A stretch of DNA of 64,000 bases from Penelope pileata (lineage: Eukaryota; Chordata; Aves; Galliformes; Cracidae). The first letter of the stretch is position 1. Every line of letters begins with the position of its first letter. The notes under the pieces were generated by a model. It saw only the letters and a program-made list of their open reading frames with translations, searched no databases and had not been told where the DNA came from. A program made the position numbers and the translations under genes. Location of the stretch: positions 124,001-188,000 of the forward strand of contig WBMW01005278.1 in assembly GCA_013396635.1 (NCBI GenBank). The letters run 5' to 3'. Positions 11,501 through 23,419 of the stretch are shown piece by piece.

Positions 11501-14500
11501 AGAGCAGAAAAATGCAAGTAAGCTTTTGTTTTATGGGCTACAGTTTTTATAATATATTTTCTTCAAGGAAGAATGAACATGCTTTCCTCATTGACATAAC
11601 TCTTTGAAAGCTAATATTTTTACTAGTGCTCACAGAGTGCTGTAAGTTAATTTAAAATACCTTTTAAGGTTGTAATAACATGATGAATAAGAGAAGTAGA
11701 GAGGAAAAAGTGCAGTGAGAAAACCGAATGAAGATAACCAAAGCCGATCACGCCAGTGAGTTTTCAAACTTTATGTAATGATGAACTTTAAGGATGCAAA
11801 AGGAATGAATAAAACTCAACTGATTTACCTCAGCCTAGAGGCCTGATTCCTTTTTATCTTTAATTATCTTTGGTGGCTTTTGTTAGATCCTGTCTTAGCC
11901 ATCTTAAGACCTTGGTCTAACTCTGTAATCTTTGCTTTCTCTGTAGTTGAGGAGACGTCGACACCTGTGAGGAGCAGCTTGTGGGGTGTGAGATGAGTGT
12001 CTCATGCAGGTGAGCTGCTTGGAGGATGGATGTGCCAAGAGCTGGCACAAAATGGATTATCAGTTTGGAAAGTGAAGCTTGAGGGAAAGATGTTTGAATA
12101 GGATCCGACCTCGTGGCTGATCTCTTTCATGGACTTTGTGGACAGCCTCAGTGCCAAAAGAGAATGTCCCTTTTACAGTGACCTCCCAGTCTCAATGGGC
12201 AATGGAAAGATGATCTCTGTTGTGGAGATGTGGCAATAAGACACACAGATGCATAACTCCTCTCAGTGCCATCAGCGCAGACATACTAGTTTCAGCATCC
12301 CACAGCCACTGCAATACCAGTACTGTGCTCATGTTCTTCTGCCTCCCTTTTGTGTCTGTCCTCAGCCAAGTTTGTCTGTGCTCCCCAGTGTCTGGGATGT
12401 GGCCCAGCAAGCATCTTCCAAAGGTTCAAATGGACAATTCCTGCTCTCTGCCTTGCCCAGAAGTCTTCAAACCCCAGACTGGATTTTGGAGGTGTGCAGG
12501 TTTTTCCTAACACATCTCCAAATGACCCCGTCTGGCCCAGGATCCTGTGGGAAGCCTGCCTTCAAAGTATTTGTGATGACGTGTTGGCTGTGACCTGGGG
12601 GACAGCTCCAGCTGAGATCCTGGAGGTGGTAACTGTGTTTGATCTGTAAAGACTGAAGCCTTTGATCACAGTGCTTTTCACCTTCCTTTACTGCCTCATC
12701 CACGCCCAGGGTTTGTAGTTCTCAGGACACACTTCTGTACTCATCTCTGTGTCCCTTTCCAGTTGTTCCTTTTGCTTTCCAGCTGTGCAAAGGAGGGCCC
12801 CAGCATCTGGCTGTGTTTCTGGCCTCCAGTTTGCAGCCCAGAAGCCAATGGGCAGTAGTCAGTCAGTGAACCCAGGTGAGTTATCTTCAGCTCCCGTGCT
12901 CCAGTGCAGCCTAAGCCAGTCCTCTATCTTTCCATCTCTGTCTTCATGTAGACAGTCAGCCTCCTGTTAAGGGCTGAACCTCAACAAATTGAACTTCACG
13001 TAACTTCTAAGGAAGCATGTCACATCTGGCAGCCAGAAAGCGGAGGGAGAGCTCGACATCCACCCTTCTTCTAGGGATGTCTGCATAAAAAGTAAATATC
13101 AGGATAAGGGAGATGGTGTCTGAGGACCAGCAAATCTTCCATTGATGGGGTGCATGTTCAGACAGCGCGTTGCCAGCTCGGTCCCACCAGCATGCAGAGT
13201 GATGTGTGGACTTCATCATTTCCACAAGGCAAACCAGGTGTGGCAGAAGAACAGTATTCTCACAGTTAAACAGAATTGCTTTTAGAATTGTACAATAACC
13301 ATAAAACCAACCAGCAGAAATGTCCCAAGTATCCTAATTTCACATGAATTCAGTATTGCATCGAATTTATCTACTGCTTTTACATCTGTAGTCCATTGAT
13401 GGTTAAGAAGATGAGCATCAGCTGGCAATGCAGAGCACTTGGAAGTTCACAAGTCTGATTATAGAAATTGCTTGTGTGACAGTGTGTGGGTGCCAAACTA
13501 GAATCGGCCTTAAATTCTTGCAAGCTTTTTTTTCCCAACAGATACTCTGTTCAGTTAAGGGAGTAATTGTTTTTTCATGCATTCGTAAGTTTTAAGGTGA
13601 GATGAATTCATAATTATTATCCAGTCCTGACCCTGTGTGTAAGATGTTGCAGGATTTCACCCCTCACTCCCTCCCCTGCTTCTTGTTTCAGGGATATATG
13701 GAAGTCCCTAATTCATCCAAGGCAGTGAGTCTCTTTTTAACCTTTTATTGTAGATTTCTCCGGATCCATCAAGGAACCAGACAGTATTTTAGCAAGTGTC
13801 CAACAATCAAAAGATTGCTGTAAATATAATGCCTTGGGATATAGAAATCTGATCTATGTCCAGTACGTGCTGTGATGATGCACATCAGAAATGGTACCAT
13901 TGGCAGACACACAGCTTAAACCTGATGGGACAGTTCTGCTGGGGGCCCCGCTCTGTCATGGGCCATTGCATTTCATCCCATTTGCTCTTGGTGAGACTCT
14001 GCCTGGCCAGCAGGACAGTGCCAGGAGGGATGGAGGTGCCTTCACTCCTCCATTCCCACAGTGCTCACCCTCATTGTTTGCTTGAGCAGGTGACTTCTCC
14101 CCAGTATTTGTCTCATTTCAGCCTCCAGATTCATTCCAATTCCTCCTTTCTTAGCTGGGTTAGAGGAACACTCAACAATTCCATCTTCATTGCCTCTTAA
14201 CCTGTGACTTTGCTGATAGGAGCTGATAAAGCTCCCTGCAAGCAATTTTTTTCCAGGCCATGAACTTTTGTGCACCTTTTCCTATATTTTTTCTTTTTTT
14301 TTTCTCTCTCTTTTAGAAATACAAATGCTGGAATGATGCTCAGTGTGACTGTGCAGTCTCCCCAGTGCCATATGGGGAAACAAGACCATCTACTCTTGCT
14401 TTCTGCACTCCTACCCATGTACCCAAAGACTGCATTAGCCACTTTGGTCTCAGTAGCATATAGCAAAGTTATGCTGAATTGCCGTTTTCTGCTATAAACC

Positions 14501-15084
14501 CATCACAGTTCCCAGTCGTTGGTCTCCAAAGCATGGTCCCCATTTCACAGGTCTGACCAGATTTCTTTGCCTCACATATATGACCCTAAGTAAGACTCTA
14601 ATTAATCATCACTGCTTACGTGATCCTACGTTATTCAAGTCCATGGCCCTCTGTAAATACCTGGTCCTCAGAGTTCCTTTCCATTCTGCTGATGTTGGTA
14701 ATTTCTGCAAGTTTCATCATCACATCCCCACTTGGTCTGTGGTGTGGCCATTCCCACGTGCGCTCTCTGGGAACTTCACGGATATTGGAAGGGGCTCATG
14801 TTTTGGGAACAGCAGACAGGATGGGTCAGCAAGTCTTTTCCTTGGCCAGCACCACAGTCACCCCTTCATACATACCCACTAGTTGCAATGTTGTCTTTTG
14901 CTTATGCATGTCTCTTTTTTCCTTGATGTTACCATTGTTTTTGCAATTTAAGTCTTCTGCATGCAAACTGCTCATTTAACATTTGCCTTTGCTATCTATC
15001 ACCAAGTCTTGTAGTTTCCTATGTTTTAACGATTTCTCTTTCCTTTCCATTCCAGGATCACTTCTCTGAACCTCTCTTGCATTC
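8566..15084. other. Single-copy noncoding DNA, no gene recognised
   Basis: About 6.5 kb without a recognised transposable element or gene. It contains a pyrimidine-rich stretch at 14287-14314 followed by TTTTAG, which resembles a splice acceptor but leads into no recognisable exon. A 146-codon open frame on the minus strand (10736-11176) has no domain that I know. AT-rich parts occur at 11340-11900 and 13260-13860. Confidence 0.55.
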
Positions 15085-15089
15085 CCTGG
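15085..15089 (+). repeat. Target-site duplication, left copy (CCTGG)
   Basis: The five bases immediately before the LTR's terminal TG read CCTGG. The identical five bases follow the terminal CA at 15622-15626. A 5-bp duplication is typical of integration by several retroviral groups, including ERVL-type elements. Confidence 0.85.
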
Positions 15090-15621
15090 TGTTGGGGTTT
15101 AACCCAGCAGGAAGCTCAGCACCACGGAGCCGGTTGCAAATTCCCCCTGAAGTGAGATGGAGGATAGAATCAGGAAAAAGGTAAAACTCATGGGTCGAGA
15201 TAAAGGCAGTTTAATAGAAGGGAAAATTCTTATTAATATTAACTAAAAATATACAAAATGAGTGATGCACAGCAGAGCTGCTCACCACCCACTGGACTGG
15301 TGCCCAGCCAGTCCCTGAGCAGCAGCAGTCCCCTGGCCAACTCCCCCAGTTTACAGTTCAGCATGACGCCACGTGGCATGGGACATCCCTTTGGCCAGCT
15401 TGGGTCAGCTGTCCTGGCTCTGTCCCCTCCCAGCTCCTTGTGTCCCCCAACCCCTCTCTGTCAGGGCAACGTGGGGAGCTGAAATGTCCTTGGCTCCGTG
15501 CAGCGCTGCTCAGCAACAACTAAACCAGCAATGTGATATCAACATGGGTCTCATCCTAAATCCTAAGCACAGTGCCATACCAGCCATTATGAGGAAAATT
15601 ATCTCAGCTGAAACCAGGGCA
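15090..15621 (-). mobile_element. Solo LTR of an avian ERVL-like endogenous retrovirus
   Basis: A 532-bp element starts TGTTGGGGTTTAACCC and ends in CA, and is bounded by a perfect CCTGG duplication. The sequence matches, from memory of the family, a common bird LTR that is usually written in the opposite orientation. I place it on the minus strand for two reasons. The reverse complement of 15200-15220 carries the ATTAAA polyadenylation signal followed by ctgcctttatctc. The region of the family TATA box (near 15355) has decayed in this copy. No gag, pol or env sequence flanks it, so the internal part was lost by LTR-LTR recombination. Whether the promoter retains activity cannot be told from sequence. 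Confidence 0.9.
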
Positions 15622-15626
15622 CCTGG
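15622..15626 (+). repeat. Target-site duplication, right copy (CCTGG)
   Basis: Exact copy of 15085-15089, directly after the LTR's terminal CA. It confirms the element boundaries and a single insertion event without later loss at either end. Confidence 0.85.
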
Positions 15627-15739
15627 GCACAGGTAACCACGGCAGTTTATAATATTTTAGCAATAATCTCCATATCATCTTTCACGATTATTACTGTGAG
15701 TGCTACAGCAGAACACCAGCCTCTGTCTGTTACCAAAAT

Positions 15740-16105
15740 CTAGCTGTACTGCTTCCATGCAAATACCTTTATTCACCAAATTCATAAGCTCATAAAAGAA
15801 TGAAATCAGATTTGTCTGACATGACTTATTTTGCATAAAACTCTGTTGACTGGTATTAATTATATCCCTATCTTTTAATCCTTATTGATTTCCAAATCAG
15901 CTTCCTCATTATTTTGCCTAGGACTGAGGGCAGATTAACCAGCCTGTACATTACTTGTTTCATCACAATTGCTGTTTTGAATGTTAACATCAGATTCTGA
16001 CTTCTCCAGTCTTCTGAAATCCCTTTTGTATTTTCATACTTATTAAGACTTAATAGCGGTTGGGAAGAGGTTTCTGTCAAGGAACTTATTTAGTATTTTT
16101 GACTG
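15740..16105 (-). pseudogene. Old LINE reverse-transcriptase remnant (CR1/L3/L2 clade)
   Basis: Translating the minus strand from about 16080 downward gives the N-terminal part of a CR1-clade reverse transcriptase. It shows EDWRSQN (family EDWr.aN), then FK, then YRLVNLPSVLGKIMRKLI in place of the family's YRPVSLTSVPGKIME. After a stop near 15868 the homology resumes in another frame with KSCQTNLISFF, followed by a LDF remnant. These are the conserved blocks before and around RT motif 1. Stops and a frameshift show it is dead. It is much more diverged than the CR1 copies elsewhere in the window, so it is older. Pre-RT sequence above 16105 and the catalytic YxDD region are not recognisable. 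L3, L2 and ancient CR1 are all possible. Confidence 0.82.
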
Positions 16106-17141
16106 AAATTTGTATTATTTGCATAATTCAATAAATTTTCCCCAGGTGACTTTGTTTTTTGAAAAACTAAGCCTATGAATAGCCCAGAACCTTAGCTGGG
16201 TTCACCAACCCTGGCAGACACAAGTCAGGGAGGTGTGGTGCTCCTGCACAGTGCTGCTGAGCAGAGCCTGAGGCTCCCTCCATCACTTCTCTTCCTTTCC
16301 CCTTTGGATAATGTGGTTGTCTCCTGTTAAGGGTTTGTGAGTGGGTGGGGGGAATCTTGCCCAGATTATTTAATAAATAGTGATTAATGATAATAATACA
16401 TGATTGGTTGTTAATTGCAGTGCTTTTTCTACTTACATTGTAGGATTCCAACAGTGGCAACTTCATGCTGTATGTAAGTAGGTCAATCCTTTTCTTTCTC
16501 CTACCATGTAATTATAAGAGGAACGTTAAAATAGATACAAATTTAGCAAAGGTCACATTTTAATTTCGTTCTTTGAAATTTCTGCTTAAATAAATTTGCA
16601 ACTTGTAGTGTTTGTGTGTCGTTGAATACAATGGCAATAACCTACTATTGTAGTTGAAAGTTCATTAGTTCTGGTAGATTAGACAGTATTAATTAACTAA
16701 GATTAAACATTCTTTTAAACCATCATAAACTGCCATCTCACTGTGGCAGCTTATTAAAGAGCATTTTCTGGTTGTTTGTTAAACCATACTGAAGTGACAA
16801 TGTAATTATATTTGTTCCATCAAACAGAAAGGTCAGTTGACAAGGCTGATGTTTCCCAGTTAATTACAAGTGGATGATTTCATTGATTAAAAATATGAGC
16901 TTGTTAAACCTGTGCATACAGCTAAGAGATATATAGGGACCCAGAGGAAAGAAGAGTAGCGATGGGGGAAGGATAATTTTAAATGTTGTCTCCATAAATG
17001 TGCCTAAGTGAAAGGCAGGACGGTGCACTGAGGGGTTGGCTGTGTGTGGGAGGGCAGAGGTGTGATGGGATGTGGCCAATTTGGGGGGTGTAAACCTCAT
17101 TTAAAGCAATACCATCAACGCATACAGTATGGCATGGTGTG
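16106..17141. other. Single-copy AT-rich DNA, no gene recognised
   Basis: Mostly AT-rich unique sequence. It may include further unrecognisably decayed parts of the neighbouring LINE remnant (above 16105). No exon, RNA gene or dated repeat could be supported. Confidence 0.5.
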
Positions 17142-17591
17142 TCATAGAATCCTAGAATGGTTCAGGTTGGAAGGGACCTTAGAGATCATCTTGTTCCAAC
17201 CCCCTGCCATGGGCAAGGACACCTCCCACCAGACCAGGTTGCCCAAAGCCCCATCCAGCCTGGCCTTGAACACTGCCAGGGAGGGGGCAGCCACAGCTTC
17301 TCTGGGCAACCTGCTCCAGTGTCTCACCACCCTCACAGGGAAGAATTTCCTCCTTCTATCTAGTCTAAATCCACCCTCTGTCAGTTTATAACCATTACCC
17401 CTTGTCCTGTCACTACCTGTCCTTGTAAAAAGCCCCTCCCCAGCTTTCCTGTAGGCCCCTTCAGGTCCTGGAAGGCTGCTATCAGGTCCCCCTGCAGCCT
17501 TCTCTTCTCCAGGCTGAAAAGTCCTAACTCTCTCAGCCTGTCCTCGTAGGGGAGGTGCTCCAGCCCTCTGAGCATCTCTGTGGCCTCCTCT
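17142..17591 (-). mobile_element. CR1 LINE, 5'-truncated, end of ORF2 still readable
   Basis: The longest CR1 copy in the window (about 450 bp). The plus strand begins tcatagaatcctagaatgg, the reverse complement of the 3' tail, and runs through the typical aagggaccttagagatcat block. On the minus strand two ORF2 C-terminal segments are recognisable. From 17575 downward it reads LEHLPYEDRLRELGLFSLEK. From 17336 downward it reads VVRHWSRLPREAV and then FKARLDGALGNLVWW. The segments lie in different frames, separated by a frameshift and stop between 17381 and 17336, so the protein is broken. The element is truncated upstream of these C-terminal segments, so no endonuclease or RT catalytic domain is present. 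Confidence 0.96.
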
Positions 17592-19713
17592 TTAAGAAAA
17601 GTCTGTGAGATCTACTTGTGTGTCCTTTGTCTCTGGCGTTCTGTGAAAGGCCGATGTTCCACCGCTGTGCCGTAAAATAGGAATTTCCCTCTGGTGGAAC
17701 TAATGTTGGCTGAATTGATGTTGGCTGAATCTTTGAGAATGGAATGTTGAGTTTGGGATTAGACAGTCTCGAGTTTTTCGTTCTTCATTGGAAAAGCTAG
17801 TCCTCAATATTCATCAGCTTATTTTTATGTGATTTTAGTTTTTTCTTTTAAAACTCAAATGACTCTCCAAAAAAGTTCAGGGAAAATCATATCTTGGTAC
17901 TGTCTGGATTTTGTTTCTTTGTTTTTATCTGTTGCTAAGATTTTCTGTGGGAATCTTTTGCTGTGACAACATATGGGATTCAAACATAACAAGGACCAGT
18001 CAGAGGCACCACCTCTGGCTTTCTGGGACAGAGCTGATGTCAATCCAAGTGAGTAACTGATATTTGCTTGGACTGATCTAACTAAAGGTCAACAATGCCC
18101 TCAACAAAGCAGAAAAGCAGGGCAGTTATTGCTACTTTAGATGGTGTTCTTTTTTAAGACCTGTGTCTAAATAAATCCAATTATTAGATGATTTTTCACG
18201 TCTGTCTTCTTCCAAAAATACATTCAGAGAGCAAACACCACTCCAGAAATAAAGCAAGTGGCAGATCAAACAGTGTGCTTGCAGTGAGAGGAGCACAGTG
18301 CTGGAGGGGTGAGCAGTGACGAATACTGGGACTGATCTTCAGAGCCAGAGATTGGGCAGCCTTTGGTGGTGCTTAGGTCAAAGCACGTTATTTCCATCCA
18401 TTGAAGGTAATTGTAGAGAAAATCCCCACGTTTGCAGCTAGATGAAGGAATATTGGTTGTTTGCATCTTTTGATCCCATCTCTTGAACCCATTTTGGGCC
18501 AGACTCTTTGGGACCAGGATTTCTGCATTTCTGGGCTGCCATGGTCAGTCCTAGCTGGGAGCACAGATCAGGGATGTCAGAAAAAGGCACAGAAAGGTTT
18601 TCCTTCCTCCCCTCTCCTGCACAGGTTGCTAAAAATGGCTGTACAGAAGCAAACTCGTAGATCCTTGTTTGACCTAGGGGAGGCCCACGTGGCATGGCCC
18701 TCCAGCCCTCCATCTGGGCACACCAGGTTGGAAGGGACAGAGGGTGACTTTGGCAGATGGCATGAAGGACTTCTATCCCATTTGTTCCTTCTCCTCCACG
18801 TGGTATTTTTTGCAGGATAAAGGACGTCTTTGCTAATTGAGGGGCAAAGCAGGCAGGATAAACCAACACAGGCAATGAGGAGCGATCAGAGGTTTTCCAG
18901 CAATTCCTGGCAACCAGAAAAATAAAGATGCTGCTTCTCCCTTCCTAATGCCCAGGTCCTCTCAGGTGAAAGATGCTGCTTAGAGCAAGCACAATGACAG
19001 TTATAAATTCACTTCGAAAACTCAAAAGGTGCCATGTGGTGACAATGTCAAAATGAGCACACCTTGTGAAGGGCAAGCCAGCCGTGAAAACATGAGCCCC
19101 GTTCCAGGTGGAGAAGGCATGGGGCCACAGAAACAATAGGAGGGGAGCCAAGGCATCAGGATCAAAAAGCTCTGTTAGCAGCTGGCTCAAACACTGCAGG
19201 GGAAGTGACATCACTGTCACCTTGACATCTTCCAGCATTGGCAGCCAGCGTCCCTGTCAGAAAAGCCATCCCTCCTCTGGGTTTGGGGCTGTGACACATC
19301 ATGGTCAAACCTGGAAGACAGTTCTGCCAAAGGCTGTTCTTCACCTTGTTTTGGGTGCCTGCTGGTGTTTCCTTGTAAGAGGTCAATTATAAAAACATCA
19401 CATTGACTTCCAGCATTGATGGGCTTTCCAAGGACAGGGTATTTAAAGGGCCATTTTTAATAGAAAGATCTCATATTACATCATTAAGAAAGCAAATCAT
19501 AGCTGGAGAAGTGTTGGGAGTTGACTCTTGAAGAGTTTCTATCTTCGATGTGACACTACTAACCTTGGTCAGGTGTCAGTTTGCAGCCTGATGGTGAGGC
19601 TCCAGTCTTCCTCACTTGTTTTGATGTGCTTTGTTTTGTTAGCTGCCACCTAAGATGAGTCTGACAATAGAAGTTACAGATCTGTAACCACACTGTGCAA
19701 TCCATGTGCTGCA

Positions 19714-19727
19714 TTTTTTTTTTTTTN
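19714..19727. repeat. Poly(T) run ending in N
   Basis: Thirteen T bases followed by one N. The N probably marks an unresolved homopolymer length and has no biological meaning. Confidence 0.85.
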
Positions 19728-22645
19728 GCAATATGGAAGCAGCCTGCCTTCTATAGAGAGGTTTACTAATCCATCACTGACCTCCTAGGTAGGCAGTTCC
19801 CTTTATTTCCATTGTGTCCTCTCAAATTCATTTCCTTTGAAAAGCACTGAGATGATGGCTGTGCTGCAATAATAGCCCCATAACAAATAGTAAAAGAGGC
19901 TACAGGGCTTACAGTGGATGCTCACATCAAGCTCACGCTGCCTACAGGACACATTTTGCTGTTAGGGGGGAGGTTTATAGAGCCATTAACTCCAAAGGGA
20001 GTCACACAATTAAGTGCTCCACAGCTCCTTGGGAATTTGCTCTGCAGCAGCTTGAGGACTGTGCCAGGCAGAAGAGACGTACCCAGTGTGGATGGAGGCA
20101 CAGCACACTGTAGGTGAAGGTTCCTCTTCTTTCCAGCATGGCAGGATACAGCCTGAAACCCAGCCTGAGTCTGAAACCTGGCCCAAGTCAGGAGAAGCTG
20201 ATAATTAATCCCACTGAAGGGATGCTGGGGGACTAATATGGAATTAGCAGATGATCTGCATTCATTTCCTCATCTCACTTTTCTCCCCCTTGGCTCTGCC
20301 ATCAAACCACACCAAGAGCAAAGAGGCAGAGGAGTGAGGGAGAAGAGAGAGGCATGCCCTATCCTGGTAACATCTTGAGGAGCTGGTGCTCCTGCAGCTC
20401 TGCATAGAGGACTTCACTTTCTGGCCAACGCTCTGGCTTTTGCCCCAAACCCTCTCTTGAAACAGGTAAGCAAAACAATAGAGGAGCTTGTTCCCTTTCC
20501 TGGGAAACCTTAACCAAGTGCGTGGCAGGAGTAGAGGCAAGGTCAGGAGAAAACACTTACCAGAACACAAAGCTATTTCTGTTTTCTACTCGTAAATCAT
20601 ATTTGCAGTGGCATGAGATCCTTTGAGAGAGGTTGCCAGAGGCTGAAACACAGCTTTGGTGGCATTGTGCTTAATGCACGAGAGCTGCCTGCAGCTTTTG
20701 TGTTGCTCCCACTTGCTGGTGCTGGGGGTCATCTCATCCCTTGAAAAATACCTTGCTATGGAACAGTGGAGACTGAAAGTTTTTATGAGAAATGCTTCTT
20801 GCCTCTGCTGAGGTCTCAGACAGACTTTTGCATTGTTGTGTCACTGCCATGAAATAAAGTGGCAAAGGAGAAATTCTGTTATACATTAAACAACCTGGTG
20901 GAAGCAGTATTTATTGACCTGCATTTTGAGACACTAGAATGCATGAAAAAGAGAAGATTTACAGAGTTTGCAGTGCTGGCCTTTCCTTACAGACATTCAT
21001 TAAAGGTCTTTCCCTCCCAGGGCATGATTCTCCTGCTATCTCTCAGATCTTCCTCCTTCTCCATCCTAAATCCAAGAACATTTGTTTCTAACTCCCTTCA
21101 AATGCTTAAATCCTCCAGGTTTAGGAGTTTTTATTCCCTAGGATTTGTGGACTTTGATGTCAAAGAGCTGCAGACCCCCTCAGCAGACCTGGTCCAGCAG
21201 CACTGGGTGTTCCCCTTCCCTTTGGTCACCCAAGCAATGCCACCTCCCAGGGTGAGGACAGGTGACAAGTCACAGCTCTCTGCCACTTGATCTTTTGCCC
21301 CAATGATCTAGGGTCTGTCACTGTTTTATTACCCAACAATTCAGCTGTGCGTGAGATTCAGGCAAAGAGTTGGAGGCTGCCTTTGGCTGCAAGACCTGAA
21401 ATTAAAACAACATGTAGTGAGGTCAGAAGGCAGGCTGCAATGTAAATGCATCCTCCACAGTTTTACATGTATTCGACCCAGCCTCAGGGCATGCAAGTAG
21501 AGCAGATGACCTCCCCAGATCATCCCATCCCATCTTTCTATTATTCCTTTAACGCAGCCAGAGTAGAATTCTCCATACCTGCAGTGTTCACATATTGGGG
21601 CTTGATTAGCATTTGCACATACCTAATATACAGATTTACTTCTGTTCCTGCAGACTCACAGGGGAACTGTCTTGTCTTACTTGGTGTTTCCATGTACTTC
21701 AAGCCTGGATGACAGAACGTCTCTTTTTTTTGCAGCTAAATGTTGAATAAAGGATTACGTTTGATTAGTCCATGACACCTTCTGAACAGCATTTCCCCTC
21801 ACTCCCTTTGTTCCTCCCGATGACTTCACTTTGATTTACATAGCAAATGAAAAAGTAATAAATCCCAGCTGCTGTTAGCTGGAGGATTGGCATTTGAGCA
21901 GCATGACAATTATATTAAGGAAAATTTTGTTTCCCCCTCTTTGACATTTAAACATAGGGGCTTTCTCAAGGTCTCTCTCACTTCTGTATGGTCAGATCAA
22001 GTTTTCAAAATGTATAAAGATCAAGGTTTGCATTTTAGTCTTTGCTTTATTAATTAGTCTGGCATTATCCTAATTCACTCCCAGGTTTTTGCAGAAACAC
22101 TAGGACAGCATGAGTGACTGGCAGGGTGATGTGACAAAGGCACGTGCTGGATTTCACCTGCCAGAGTGAGAGTGAACAGCTCTGCAGCACCAGGGGTGCC
22201 CTGGGAAAGAGGGGTGGAGCAGGAGGGAGAAAACCCCTCACCCAGAAATCAGTGCTGAGATCTGTGGGGTGAGCCCATGTGGCTGCAGAAATCTCGTAGT
22301 AGAAGGGCTGTTCTTTGTGTTCCAAGTTCTGGAGCTGAGGGAACGGGGAAGAATCTTAGCCTTTTTTTCCTTTTTAAGAAGCTGCTACAGGTTTTCAGAA
22401 TATTTGGGGATCGTTTCTATGAATAAGGACAGTGTAACGTTACCTGGCCTTGATAAGAGTGAGTGTTTTCTGCTGCTTGATGCAGCTGAGTGTGAGATTG
22501 TGGGTTACATGCAGCAGGACAGAGGTGTTGGTTGGAGAAGCTGCTGGCTGGATGGTCAGAACACCAGCCATGTGATGAAGAGTTTGGGGATTTTCACATA
22601 TTTGAAGAAAGAAAAAAAAAGTTTAAAGTTTTAAAATTTAGAGAT

Positions 22646-22659
22646 ACAACAACAACAAC
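22646..22659. repeat. (CAA)n microsatellite
   Basis: A short run of about four and a half CAA/ACA units following an A-rich stretch. Confidence 0.8.
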
Positions 22660-22820
22660 GTAAGATAATACCCTCTGGGATATTTGGGGGTGAACTCCCT
22701 TACTCAGGGAAGGGAAAAGGCTTTGGTAGGAGAAGAGATGCTAAAACGATCTGGAGTGAAGGCCACGTCAATATATCTGCCATGCAGCTGCCCAAACAGA
22801 CATGGCGAGAGACATTCGGG

Positions 22821-22905
22821 TCATAGAATCATTGAAGTGATTGAATAAGACATCTAAGACCATCAAGTCCAACTATCAACCCATCACCACCGTGCCCACT
22901 AAACC
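22821..22905 (-). mobile_element. CR1 LINE 3' fragment (outer copy)
   Basis: The plus strand begins tcatagaatcattgaa (CR1 tail, reversed). It continues through catcaagtccaac and ccatcaccaccgtgcccact, a typical CR1 3' region. Recognisable sequence stops after about 85 bp, where another CR1 tail begins. Confidence 0.88.
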
Positions 22906-22906
22906 G

Positions 22907-23135
22907 TAGAACATAGAACCATTAAGGTTGGAAAACCCCCCTGANACCAGCCCTGCCCCTCCACCATGTGCTCCATCATCAGTTCATGCTGCCATCAGCT
23001 GTTCCCCTGCACTCCCCCACTCCCTGGGCAGCTGTGCTGGTGCCTGCCTGCTCTGTGGAGAAGAAATGTTCCCTAATATCTGATCTGACTCTCCCCTGGC
23101 ACAACCTGAGGCCATCACCTCATCCTGTCCCTCAC
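22907..23135 (-). mobile_element. CR1 LINE, 5'-truncated (abutting copy, contains one N)
   Basis: Begins agaacatagaaccattaagg, a second CR1 3' tail and end block. It continues through ctccctgggcagctgtgctgg and ends near cacctcatcctgtccct, which match the CR1 body further 5'. One N lies at 22945. The two tails in the same orientation, directly abutting, indicate that this copy inserted into or beside the body of the copy at 22821-22905. No coding capacity remains. Confidence 0.88.
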
Positions 23136-23379
23136 AGCAGCCACATCAAAACCAGACATCTCAGCAGAACCAAAGCCCACAAAGCCTGGATGTTTTAGGG
23201 CAGGCAGAGAGCACGGGGAGCCTTCCTGCCGTGGGTGTGAGGGGATGAGCATCCCCCAGTGCCACACAGCAGCCACGGCTGCCAGTGGGCAAAGCCACCT
23301 GGGCAGAAGTGACAAGTGAAAGGGCTGCCAATGAATTTAGTGCTGAAGAGAAAGAAAGAAAAAACCAAATGCTTGGGGG

Positions 23380-23402
23380 TTTGTTTTGTTTTGTTTTGTT
23401 TT
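23380..23402. repeat. (GTTTT)n microsatellite
   Basis: About four GTTTT units after a T run, with a pyrimidine-rich stretch following. Confidence 0.85.
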
Positions 23403-23419
23403 CCCTCCTTTTTTTCCCT

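Larger units (their letters stand above)
17592..22820. other. Single-copy noncoding DNA, no gene recognised
   Basis: About 5.2 kb of unique sequence. A T run ending in a single N lies at 19714-19727 (local assembly uncertainty), and a (CAA)n run at 22646-22659. A 143-codon plus-strand open frame at 20859-21290 has no domain I recognise. No transposable element was identified. Confidence 0.55.

Noticed and set aside
14287..14320. Polypyrimidine tract ending in TTTTAG, as a splice acceptor
   Set aside because: The sequence that follows has no recognisable exon or matching donor.
20859..21290. 143-codon open frame starting ATGGCAAAGG-like in good context
   Set aside because: No domain or motif is recognised and no splice or promoter signals stand out. 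This length is expected by chance.
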